This document shows positions 1-4,640 of a stretch of 5,677 nt of DNA, in pieces. A program made the position numbers and the translations under genes. How positions within the stretch are numbered: position 1 is the stretch's first letter; each line of letters starts with the position of its first letter. The notes below the pieces were generated by a model that was not told where the DNA came from, did not search any database, and saw only the letters and a program-made list of their open reading frames with translations. Source of the stretch: Nitrososphaerota archaeon (lineage in GTDB: Archaea; Thermoproteota; Nitrososphaeria; Nitrososphaerales; Gagatemarchaeaceae); contig JACQFO010000128.1 in assembly GCA_016200025.1 (NCBI GenBank), forward strand, positions 1-5,677, in the 5' to 3' direction.

Positions 1-267
1 TCTCTCATAAGCGTTGCGACGAGATTCTCGTGGAGAGAGCCTCTAGTGAATGTGTCCTGCCACGAAAGAAACCCAGCTTCACCAAACCCTCTGCCAGACA
101 ACCCTACAATCGGAGACTGGGGCTAAAATGCTGGAAGAAGGTCTCGGTATTCATGAGCCAAGAAGAACCTGAAGACGAGGGCGTGTCCATAGATTGTGAG
201 GTGGTCCACGACAAGCATCGGTGTGACACACTTCCTGCCGCAGATGAAGTACAAGGAAAGGCGCTGA
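1..267 (+). repeat. Inverted duplication, copy A (left edge outside window)
   Basis: This stretch matches the reverse complement of 529-798. The outer 92 nt (1-92 against 707-798) agree at about 84 of 93 aligned positions by eye, including the shared start TCTCTCATAAGCG. The next 60 nt are less alike but keep the TATA-like box and the following ATGCTGGAAGA. The coding part aligns mainly through its protein (EGVxxDCExxHD). The match already holds at base 1, so the true left boundary is not visible. The two copies point toward each other with a tRNA-Gln gene between them. There is no transposase and no terminal repeat of insertion-sequence type, so this looks like an old inverted segmental duplication rather than a mobile element. 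Confidence 0.8.
123..130 (+). promoter_or_regulatory. TATA-like box of micro-gene copy A
   Basis: CTAAAATG is centred about 26 nt before ATG 153, the usual archaeal TATA-to-start distance, so the transcript would begin at or next to the start codon. Copy B has CTAATATG at the same place. No Shine-Dalgarno sequence lies before either start, which fits a leaderless mRNA. Confidence 0.5.
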
Positions 268-302
268 ATACGCCCAGTTCCAGGGTTATTTCACCCAACT
301 GA
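153..302 (+). CDS. Micro-protein, diverged copy A, probably frameshifted
   Basis: The reading frame starts at ATG 153 (MSQEEPEDEG...) and gives 49 residues. Residues 1-20 match the protein of copy B: M[ST]Q, an acidic stretch, then EGVxxDCExxHD. The start is chosen because a TATA-like box lies 26 nt upstream, as in copy B, and because similarity in the protein frame begins here; further upstream the two copies are out of frame with each other. After HD the frames part. Copy A has one extra base between 213 and 231, and shifting frame restores a tail, FLPQMKYKERR, that ends at TGA 265-267 at the same place as copy B. The unshifted tail to 302 resembles nothing in copy B. It is therefore likely a decaying copy, or a shortened product with a new tail. 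Function unknown. Confidence 0.4.
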   Translation: MSQEEPEDEGVSIDCEVVHDKHRCDTLPAADEVQGKALNTPSSRVISPN

Positions 303-326
303 GCTTGAATTTGAGCCTTATTTCGA

Positions 327-399
327 TAGCCCGGCCTGGATTCGAACCAGGGTCACCGGCTCCAAAGGCCAGTATGCTTGGCCGCTACACCACCGGGCT
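327..399 (-). tRNA. tRNA-Gln (anticodon UUG)
   Basis: Read on the minus strand, this is a complete 73-nt cloverleaf. The acceptor stem AGCCCGG pairs with CCGGGCU. The D stem is GUGU/GCAU with a 9-nt loop. The anticodon stem CUGGC/GCCGG encloses the loop CUUUGGA, which gives anticodon UUG and reads glutamine codon CAA. A 4-nt variable loop follows, then a T arm of CCUGG, loop UUCGAAU, CCAGG. The discriminator base is A at 327. The 3' CCA is not encoded and must be added after transcription. No intron is seen. The gene stands alone between the two copies of the inverted duplication. Confidence 0.96.
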
Positions 400-423
400 G
401 CGAATTGGCATGCCCTGGCGATG

Positions 424-432
424 GTAATTTAG
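424..432 (-). promoter_or_regulatory. TATA box of tRNA-Gln
   Basis: The minus strand reads CTAAATTAC here, centred about 29 nt before the first tRNA base at 399. That would place transcription start just ahead of the mature 5' end. It is the only clearly AT-rich motif between the tRNA and copy B. Confidence 0.5.
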
Positions 433-528
433 CCTTGTTCGGCCTGGCTCTTCCTTTCATCTCCTTCACACTCCCGCATCTCGGCATCTAGCTTTCAGCC
501 TTCTTGAAGTTGGGAGAGTCCGCCCCTT

Positions 529-645
529 TCAATCCTCGCAGTTCTTGCACTTCGGTGGCAGGAGGCGGGCGATGCCCAGGCCGTCGTGGATGATCTCGCA
601 GTCCACGAAAACGCCTTCTTCATCGCCTTCGGATTTTTGAGTCAT
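529..645 (-). CDS. Leaderless 38-aa micro-protein, copy B
   Basis: The protein is acidic at its start (MTQKSEGDEEGV), then has the core FVDCEIIHD and a short tail ending PPKCKNCED. Its three cysteines, two as CxxC, and one histidine could bind a metal, but that is inference. The ATG at 645 is preferred over longer in-frame starts at 669 and 810 because a TATA-like box is centred 26 nt upstream of 645, and because small insertions and deletions break the frame upstream when copies A and B are compared. The core is kept in copy A although the third codon positions differ, which argues for selection on the protein. I do not recognise a family. The first gene on the other side diverges from this one at 825. 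Confidence 0.5.
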   Translation of the reverse strand: MTQKSEGDEEGVFVDCEIIHDGLGIARLLPPKCKNCED

Positions 646-665
646 GATGAAGGGAGGGTCTTCCA

Positions 666-674
666 GCATATTAG
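666..674 (-). promoter_or_regulatory. TATA-like box of micro-gene copy B
   Basis: The minus strand reads GCTAATATG, centred about 26 nt before ATG 645. The equivalent GCTAAAATG in copy A has the same spacing to its ATG although the bases between differ in length by one. This conserved spacing is the main reason for choosing the short start. Confidence 0.5.
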
Positions 675-824
675 CACCAATCCCAGATCCCAAGTTTGTG
701 TGACGGAGAGGGTTTGGTGAAGCCGGGTTCTTTCGTGGCATGATACATTCACGAGAGGCTCTCTCCGCAAGAAATCCCGTCGCAACGCTTATGAGAGAAG
801 CGGGCTTCATGATCAGAAGACTCC

Positions 825-986
825 GTGACCAAGAAGCATCCTCTCCTGACCGACGCGTATGAAGAGTGGCTGAAACTGCAATCGGTGACGCCCGCGACGA
901 GGAGAAAGAAGGAGACGGTCGAGGCGGACACGTACGACCAGTGGGTTATGGAGAGGGTCGAGAAGAGGCATTCGAAGAGGATCTGA
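825..986 (+). CDS. Small charged protein, 53 aa, GTG start
   Basis: The frame starts at GTG 825 (VTKKHPLLTD) and ends at TGA 984-986. An in-frame stop at 810-812 means it cannot begin much earlier, and GTG is the only usual start near the front. The product is highly charged and ends in a basic tail (VEKRHSKRI). It holds two similar short segments, TDAYEEWL near residues 9-16 and ADTYDQWV near 34-41, each a DxY[DE][EQ]W pattern 25 residues apart, joined by a basic stretch (RRKKE). This looks like a repeated helix. The next gene begins 10 nt after its stop, so the two are probably co-transcribed. A weak TATA-like CTTATGAG lies about 33 nt upstream, inside the end of repeat copy B. No family recognised. 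Confidence 0.5.
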   Translation: MTKKHPLLTDAYEEWLKLQSVTPATRRKKETVEADTYDQWVMERVEKRHSKRI

Positions 987-996
987 CAGATCAGCC

Positions 997-1188
997 ATGA
1001 ATCAGGGTAGGAATCTGACCGTTAAGAAGGAACGACGGAAACAGAACAAAGCGACTGACGAGTTGAGGGAAGAGGTCGAAATGCTCGACATAATGCTCTC
1101 ATCATTGGTAGATGTTCTCGAAGAGAAGCGAATCGTCGGCCATAAGGAATGGGAGAACAGAACAAAGCAAAGGCTGAGTTCGAAGTAA
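997..1188 (+). CDS. Small helical protein, 63 aa, SHOCT-like pattern
   Basis: The frame starts at ATG 997. The first 20 residues are basic and polar. From about residue 21 a helix with heptad-like leucine, isoleucine and methionine spacing runs to the end: ELREEVEMLDIMLSSLVDVL. The last part, LVDVLEEKRIVGHKEWENR followed by TKQRL, resembles the short C-terminal SHOCT pattern (L..L...G.IT..EF...K..LL), a small helical hairpin often found as a tail on other proteins, but the glycine is absent and the likeness is by eye only. The product would be cytosolic, since there is no signal or membrane segment. It follows the 53-aa gene by 10 nt, and a terminator-like hairpin begins 10 nt after its stop. 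Function unknown. Confidence 0.6.
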   Translation: MNQGRNLTVKKERRKQNKATDELREEVEMLDIMLSSLVDVLEEKRIVGHKEWENRTKQRLSSK

Positions 1189-1198
1189 GAACCCATTT

Positions 1199-1241
1199 GG
1201 GGTTGGCCCAGCCAGGCCCCGCAGTCCCCTTTCGATTCTTT
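1199..1241 (+). terminator. Terminator-like hairpin after the micro-operon
   Basis: GGGG 1199-1202 pairs with CCCC 1217-1220, and TTGGC 1203-1207 pairs with GCCAG 1211-1215 (one T-G pair, one bulged G). The loop is only CCA. A pyrimidine-rich run (CCCCTTTCGATTCTTT) follows at 1226-1241. The site lies just after the 63-aa gene. Archaeal RNA polymerase ends mainly on T-rich tracts, so the tract may matter more than the stem. Confidence 0.35.
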
Positions 1242-1242
1242 G

Positions 1243-1309
1243 GTTGGGGCGCCTACCTGAACCGATAAAGCCCGGCCAGGGCGCCTCTCGCCCAACTAGG
1301 CGCCCCGAC
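1243..1309. other. GC-rich structured element, possible small RNA
   Basis: Positions 1243-1255 (GTTGGGGCGCCTA) pair with 1297-1309 over 13 bp, with one G-U pair and ten perfect G-C-rich pairs inside. The 41-nt interior can form either of two hairpins that exclude each other: GCCC 1270-1273 with GGGC 1279-1282, or GGGCG 1279-1283 with CGCCC 1289-1293. It lies between the terminator-like hairpin and the Cys-rich reading frame at 1351, outside any convincing gene. It could be a small structured RNA, a leader of the next gene or a remnant of a small repeat. No box C/D or H/ACA motif was evident and no known RNA family is recognised. Confidence 0.35.
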
Positions 1310-1350
1310 GTAAGAGACTTAGGCTCCTAGGCACGTTAACCGAGTCAGCG

Positions 1351-1488
1351 TTGCTGGTACACAAGGTCTGCAACTCGCAGCTTCTTTCCACTGGAGGCGG
1401 CGCCATATTCTGCGAGGTGTGCGACGATTATACCAAACCTGAGGATATCGAGGAGGTGGACGACAGCCCAAGCCCATTTTCCGGATGA
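1351..1488 (+). CDS. Possible 45-aa Cys-rich (zinc-binding-like) protein, start unclear
   Basis: The frame is open from an in-frame stop at 1297 to TGA 1486-1488. From TTG 1351 it reads LLVHKVCNSQ, then a Gly-rich turn, then FCEVCDDYTKPEDIEEVDD and SPSPFSG. The HxxC pair (residues 4-7) and the CxxC pair (21-24) are spaced as in a small zinc ribbon, and the acidic tail after CxxCDDY has the look of real protein. No ATG or GTG exists in this frame, so TTG 1351 is the only usual start. Alternatively the gene has lost its 5' end or the frame is chance. Plain sequence with no other convincing gene follows to 1664. The opposite strand has an 80-codon open frame over the same bases, but it is Arg/Pro-rich and shows no motif. 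Confidence 0.4.
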   Translation: MLVHKVCNSQLLSTGGGAIFCEVCDDYTKPEDIEEVDDSPSPFSG

Positions 1489-1664
1489 TGCCAATCAAGG
1501 AGATGTGTCCAAGGGACCTGGCCCCTTCATAGAATGACAACCCCTGCTGGGGCGCCACCACATGGCTTCACAATAGCCCCTAAACGAGGTCAAACCCAGG
1601 TCGGGCTACCAAGACTCTATTCTTTCGGATGGGACTTCGATCTCGATGGCCGACGAATCTGCGC

Positions 1665-2003
1665 CTAGTCTCCAGTGTAGCCTGATTCAGCCCCGCCCTT
1701 TACTTCGACCTCTTCCGCGTGATACTCCGTCCACTCGTGCCCGCAATGCTCGCACCTGAACGTGTACTGAATCTCTTCGACCTCGACTACCTTGGAATCT
1801 GTCTTGTCGGGCGCAGTAGCTGCGACACCCGATTCATCGTGCCTTCCCATGGGGACGTCATTGACGCTCAGGGTCGCTCCAAGGGCGTCTGGAGAAGGGA
1901 CATGCATGATCTCCTCCCCAACCAGTTTCTCGCCGACGCGTTTCACATGGAACCTCTTCCCGCAAGAAGGGCAGTGTCTGAAGAAGGAAGCAACGGCTGA
2001 CAT
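1665..2003 (-). CDS. Zinc-ribbon protein, 112 aa, unassigned
   Basis: Two knuckles frame the protein: CPSCGKRF at residues 11-18 and FRCEHCGHEW at 82-91, so Cys 11, 14, 84 and 87 can bind one zinc ion. The roughly 70 residues between them are an unusually long insert. They begin basic (HVKRVGEKL), pass through a Pro/Ala/Asp-rich part that is probably disordered, and return as a beta strand (VEEIQYTF). The tail is acidic and Gly-rich. There is no signal or membrane segment. The ATG at 2003 has a TATA-like box about 27 nt upstream and no Shine-Dalgarno site, which suggests a leaderless mRNA. The gene diverges from the surface protein at 2157, with a perfect palindrome between them. Such proteins may bind nucleic acid or a partner protein; nothing here decides which. 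Confidence 0.85.
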   Translation of the reverse strand: MSAVASFFRHCPSCGKRFHVKRVGEKLVGEEIMHVPSPDALGATLSVNDVPMGRHDESGVAATAPDKTDSKVVEVEEIQYTFRCEHCGHEWTEYHAEEVEVKGGAESGYTGD

Positions 2004-2025
2004 CGTGCACTTTAGTCTCTCTCGG

Positions 2026-2036
2026 CTATTTCAAGC
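2026..2036 (-). promoter_or_regulatory. TATA-like box of the zinc-ribbon gene
   Basis: The minus strand reads CTTGAAATAG around 2027-2036, centred about 27 nt before ATG 2003. It is the only AT-rich motif at the right distance and would make the transcript leaderless. Confidence 0.4.
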
Positions 2037-2044
2037 TGCCCATC

Positions 2045-2060
2045 GGAACTCTAGAGTTCC
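2045..2060. promoter_or_regulatory. Perfect 16-bp palindrome, likely operator
   Basis: GGAACTCTAGAGTTCC is identical to its own reverse complement over all 16 bp. It lies between two divergent genes, centred about 49 nt before the zinc-ribbon start and about 22 nt above its TATA-like box, where archaeal activators often sit. A second, shorter palindrome CTCCGGAG (2065-2072) is centred 16 bp further along. A dimeric helix-turn-helix regulator is the natural reader; none is encoded in the window. Confidence 0.45.
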
Positions 2061-2156
2061 TAGACTCCGGAGGTTCGCAGCGAAAAGAGATGGAATTCCC
2101 CCTTGCATCCTACCGTCCCCACTTTCGAGACCTCTTTTGCCGTCCACAATCCTTAG

Positions 2157-3083
2157 GTGCGCCCGACCCACTCCCAACGAACTGAGTGTTCAGAAGCATT
2201 GGCATCAAAGACGGTCCTCGGCCTGGTCGTAATCGTCCTATTGTCCTTCGCGGGCGCAACTCTCTACGGAGCGTCCCTGGGCGGAAACTCCAACGGCACC
2301 AATCCCTCGTCTTCCGGCAATTCCTCCAGTTCCTCTTCTGGCGCCTCGTCGACCTCAGGAACTCAGAGCTCAGAGTCATCGTCGGCGCAAACGACTGCGC
2401 AAGAGAGCTGCGCGGGGACCTGCACCACGCTGAGCGTGATAATGACCGGCGCGTTCCCCACAGCCACGGATAAGCAGGGAACCGGGGGCACCACAGTAAC
2501 TGTGAAGGGCCTCCAGGTCCTCAAGATCCTGACCGAGAGCGACGGCGATTGGCATGTCTATGTCACCGACGGGCAGGTTTCTGTCTTCATCACTGAAATC
2601 ATCCCCCGGGACCAGGCTGCTGAAGGGAAGCCAGCCATCGGCTCGACCATAGACGAGACAGGAACCCCCTACTGCGACACCGTGCACCAGACCGAGGCTT
2701 GGCACGGGAACACGTGCTGGGAGATCCATCCGGTGACCGCCTGGCAGCTTTCCTCCCAGACCTTGACTGTAACCACGACCTATACTGCGGCTCCCCTAAA
2801 CGTCACGATTTCCTACGCCCACAACCCAATCACAAGGGGCTCAGCCCAGACGATCACCGTGGCCGTGATCGACTCCGACGGACCCGTCGTCGGCCAGGCG
2901 GTCCACATCCACGTAGTATATGCTTCTGGCTCGACCACCAAGGACTACGACTGCACCACCGCTGCGGACGGGTCTTGCTCCTATACCTGGATTATCGGCA
3001 GCACTTCCAACCCCGGCACATTCCTCGTCTCCGTGACAGTAGGCGGAATGCAATACGGGTCCTCGTTCGACGTCACCACCTGA
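2157..3083 (+). CDS. Membrane-anchored surface protein with WEIHPV domain and Ig-like domain
   Basis: Residues about 18-41 form one hydrophobic helix (VLGLVVIVLLSFAG), either an uncleaved anchor or a signal peptide. A Ser/Gly/Thr linker (about 42-83) follows, typical of a stalk that may carry O-linked sugars. Residues about 88-205 form a beta-rich domain containing VTDGQVSVFITEI and HQTEAWHGNTCWEIHPV (177-193); similar WHxHTxWEIHPV segments occur in exported proteins of unknown role. Residues about 212-308 look like a bacterial-type Ig-like domain, with alternating strands ending in FDVTT. The six cysteines outside the membrane fall in close pairs (85/89, 173/187, 266/274), which suggests three local disulphides. 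The start is uncertain: GTG 2157 gives 308 aa, while TTG 2199 gives 294 aa with a more typical short basic lead (ASKTVLG). It probably acts outside the cell. Confidence 0.88.
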   Translation: MRPTHSQRTECSEALASKTVLGLVVIVLLSFAGATLYGASLGGNSNGTNPSSSGNSSSSSSGASSTSGTQSSESSSAQTTAQESCAGTCTTLSVIMTGAFPTATDKQGTGGTTVTVKGLQVLKILTESDGDWHVYVTDGQVSVFITEIIPRDQAAEGKPAIGSTIDETGTPYCDTVHQTEAWHGNTCWEIHPVTAWQLSSQTLTVTTTYTAAPLNVTISYAHNPITRGSAQTITVAVIDSDGPVVGQAVHIHVVYASGSTTKDYDCTTAADGSCSYTWIIGSTSNPGTFLVSVTVGGMQYGSSFDVTT

Positions 3084-3101
3084 GAAGGAGATTTCTCAGG
3101 T
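3078..3101. terminator. Hairpin between convergent genes
   Basis: ACCTGAGAA (3078-3086) and TTCTCAGGT (3093-3101) form a perfect 9-bp stem with a 6-nt loop. The left arm contains the TGA stop of the surface protein, and the right arm ends 8 bp before the stop of the gene coming the other way. The symmetrical position suggests a shared 3' end signal, though no strong T tract follows on either strand. The AAGGAG inside it looks like a ribosome site but no gene follows. Confidence 0.35.
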
Positions 3102-3108
3102 CGGCTGT

Positions 3109-3570
3109 TCAGGACTCGTGCATACCAAGCCAGTCCTCTGCTTCGCGTTGGAGTTTGTGATACAATTCGTGAGCTTGGTGGCTTGCCTCTCTGCTCGACT
3201 CCAGGTCCCCTGCGATCAGCGCTGCCTGAAGCCTCAACAGAGTTCCGCCCAGCGAATTCGCACTCTCTTTCAGACCAGGAGAAAAGAGAATTGGATTCGC
3301 CATTTCAATCGACCTCTTGACCATGGGCACATACCGCGGATCGAGCTTCCCCTCAGAGAGGTCGTCATCCATATGATGGAAATCCACCGCGTCCAGCGCT
3401 TGAATCGCGAAACGGGTCGATATCCTTGTCAGGACATTCTCAAGACGCGCCAGGCTGGCCGCATCAAACTTCCCGTTGGACCCAGCTTCTGCGAGTAGCT
3501 TGATAGCGGTCTCGACCTCCCGAACAATCTTGCCTGGTTCCAATAGTGTGTTCTCCAGCGTTAGCCGCAT
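3109..3570 (-). CDS. All-helical protein, 153 aa, function unknown
   Basis: The protein reads as a bundle of amphipathic helices without signal, membrane segment or cysteine. Visible blocks are GKIVREVETAIKLLAEAG (about 13-30), AASLARLENVLTRISTRFAI (about 37-56), an acidic, His-containing turn DFHHMDDDLSEG (about 63-74), and a long C-terminal pair LGGTLLRLQAALIAGDLESS and HQAHELYHKLQREAED. The pattern AALIAGDLESSREASHQAH recalls the last helices of FCD-type ligand-binding domains (GD..aA......H), but there is no DNA-binding domain and the length is short, so this is a weak hint only. Its stop is 25 bp from that of the surface protein, with which it converges. It diverges from the 232-aa gene at 3758. 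The upstream TTTTAGA lies only about 13 nt before the ATG, so the promoter is unclear. Confidence 0.82.
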   Translation of the reverse strand: MRLTLENTLLEPGKIVREVETAIKLLAEAGSNGKFDAASLARLENVLTRISTRFAIQALDAVDFHHMDDDLSEGKLDPRYVPMVKRSIEMANPILFSPGLKESANSLGGTLLRLQAALIAGDLESSREASHQAHELYHKLQREAEDWLGMHES

Positions 3571-3733
3571 GCTGGCTCTTCTAAAACCTGTTCACCATCG
3601 CGCATGAAAGCAGACTAGCTCCCACTCAGCTTTTCTGCCGGGCATAACCAGATGGTACAACGAAATGATGGGAAAGGTCGGGTAGGATAACCACCCACCC
3701 AGACAATTTGACAGAAGTGGCCTTTCCATTGTG

Positions 3734-3741
3734 TTATATAC
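3734..3741 (+). promoter_or_regulatory. TATA box of the 232-aa gene
   Basis: TTATATAC is a good archaeal TATA box in the 187-nt gap between divergent genes. Its centre lies 20 nt before ATG 3758 and 32 nt before ATG 3770. Transcription would be expected to start near 3763, between the two, which favours the second ATG as the true start. Confidence 0.55.
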
Positions 3742-3757
3742 GGAAAACGCATAGTCA

Positions 3758-4456
3758 ATGGATACAGGGATGGCCGAGAATCCCAGCGTCGGCCTAGTGC
3801 TTCTCTACACAAAGTCACTCGATATCTTGAGACAACACGATTGGAACCCTTTCCCTGGAAAGAACGGCCATCATGACATTCATGAAACATACCTTCTGCC
3901 TCTTGTAGGACCTGACTCGCGGAGACCAGGCCTATACTTTGTTAGGGGCAGCGAGTGGCAAGATTGGAGCCAATTCTGGCATAATGAAGTCAATCATAGA
4001 TGTCCGCTTCGACCGCGTCTTTTTCTATGGAGACTGGTGGAGTTACTTCCAGTAGAGCACTTCATGTCAGGAGCCAATCCCCCCTTTCAGGTTGACGGCC
4101 CTCCATACCCGACTGACCTCCCCTTCTACCAAACTGAGGCGCTCTCGTGGCTCCTCAACGCAAAGAAAAAACAAGCACTAGCTCCAAATCGCTTTCATAC
4201 CACTGAGGAGGCAATCGAAGCTGTCAAGCAACTCTACGCAGCCGGCTCGACCCTTGTTGACGTTGTCGTAACACGCATCGATCCCCTGAAAAACGGAAAT
4301 GACAGCGCAGACACCTTGGAAGTGACCTTTCCCAAGGAGAAACGGGAGCACGTGTTAGCTGTGATAAGGACTTTGAGGCCAGACAACTTTGACGTTTCCG
4401 AAACTGCCCCGGAGGACGTTGAGCCATACACCACATGGGAGCTATGGTGGGACTAG
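3758..4456 (+). CDS. Uncharacterised protein, 232 aa (or 228 aa), two-part
   Basis: Two start codons are possible: ATG 3758 (MDTGMAENPS) and ATG 3770 (MAENPSVG). The TATA box position favours the second. The N-terminal part (to about residue 145) is rich in Trp, Pro and His (EWQDWSQFWHNEV, RLFLWRLVELLPVEHF) and I do not recognise it. The C-terminal part (about 146-232) reads as a compact alpha/beta domain: helix EEAIEAVKQLYAAGS, strand LVDVVVTRIDP, strand SADTLEVTFP, helix KREHVLAVIRTLRPD, and the end TWELWWD. From memory this layout (helix, strand, ADTLxVxxP, ending WWD) occurs in short uncharacterised bacterial proteins, with no known function. No signal, membrane helix or cysteine cluster is seen, so a cytosolic role is likely. 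The gene is visibly less GC-rich than trpB2 next door, a possible sign of transfer. Confidence 0.82.
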   Translation: MDTGMAENPSVGLVLLYTKSLDILRQHDWNPFPGKNGHHDIHETYLLPLVGPDSRRPGLYFVRGSEWQDWSQFWHNEVNHRCPLRPRLFLWRLVELLPVEHFMSGANPPFQVDGPPYPTDLPFYQTEALSWLLNAKKKQALAPNRFHTTEEAIEAVKQLYAAGSTLVDVVVTRIDPLKNGNDSADTLEVTFPKEKREHVLAVIRTLRPDNFDVSETAPEDVEPYTTWELWWD

Positions 4457-4608
4457 GCGGGTTCTCCGGTCAATCTCAATAGCTTCATCCACCACAGCCC
4501 GCCATTAAGGAAAAAAACCACGCAAATTTCGCTACGCAAACAGATTCTCAGGCAGAAGAAGGCGCTAACCCGACGCGGCAGTACCATGTCCACAAACTGG
4601 CACGATAG

Positions 4609-4617
4609 CATAAATAT
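4609..4617 (+). promoter_or_regulatory. TATA box of trpB2
   Basis: CATAAATAT is centred about 28 nt before ATG 4641, which places transcription start within a base or two of the start codon. The mRNA is probably leaderless; no Shine-Dalgarno sequence precedes the ATG. The rest of the 184-nt gap (4457-4640) shows no gene, only a short A-rich run near 4509. Confidence 0.55.
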
Positions 4618-4640
4618 GGCAGAACGGTAAAGTCCAGTGC

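Larger units (their letters stand above)
529..798 (-). repeat. Inverted duplication, copy B
   Basis: This is the second copy of the unit at 1-267, on the opposite strand. It contains the intact micro-gene at 529-645, its TATA-like box and the conserved upstream block 707-798. The outer limit is near 798, where the match reaches the first base of the window, and it may go further. The block lies between two divergent transcription units (the micro-gene leftward, the 53-aa gene at 825 rightward), so it may carry control sites for both. Confidence 0.8.

Noticed and set aside
30..302. Longer 90-codon version of copy A starting at 30
   Set aside because: The extra N-terminal part is out of frame with copy B because of small gaps, and the TATA-like box lies inside it.
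529..810. Longer 93-codon version of copy B starting at 810
   Set aside because: The upstream 165 bases contain the TATA-like box and show gaps that break the frame when compared with copy A. It remains possible but less likely than the 38-aa form.
1002..1295. Minus-strand open frame opposite the 63-aa gene
   Set aside because: It lies antisense to a better helical protein and across the hairpins, and has no recognisable motif.
1319..1561. Minus-strand 80-codon frame
   Set aside because: It is Arg/Pro-rich with no motif and opposes the Cys-rich frame.
1719..2232. Two plus-strand frames over the zinc-ribbon gene
   Set aside because: They are antisense shadows of the zinc-ribbon protein, whose CxxC knuckles are clear.
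3084..3090. GAAGGAG as a ribosome binding site
   Set aside because: It lies in the hairpin between convergent genes and no plus-strand gene with protein character follows.
2376..3160. Several open frames on both strands within the surface protein
   Set aside because: They arise from GC-rich codon use. The 308-aa frame has the anchor, linker and domain structure.
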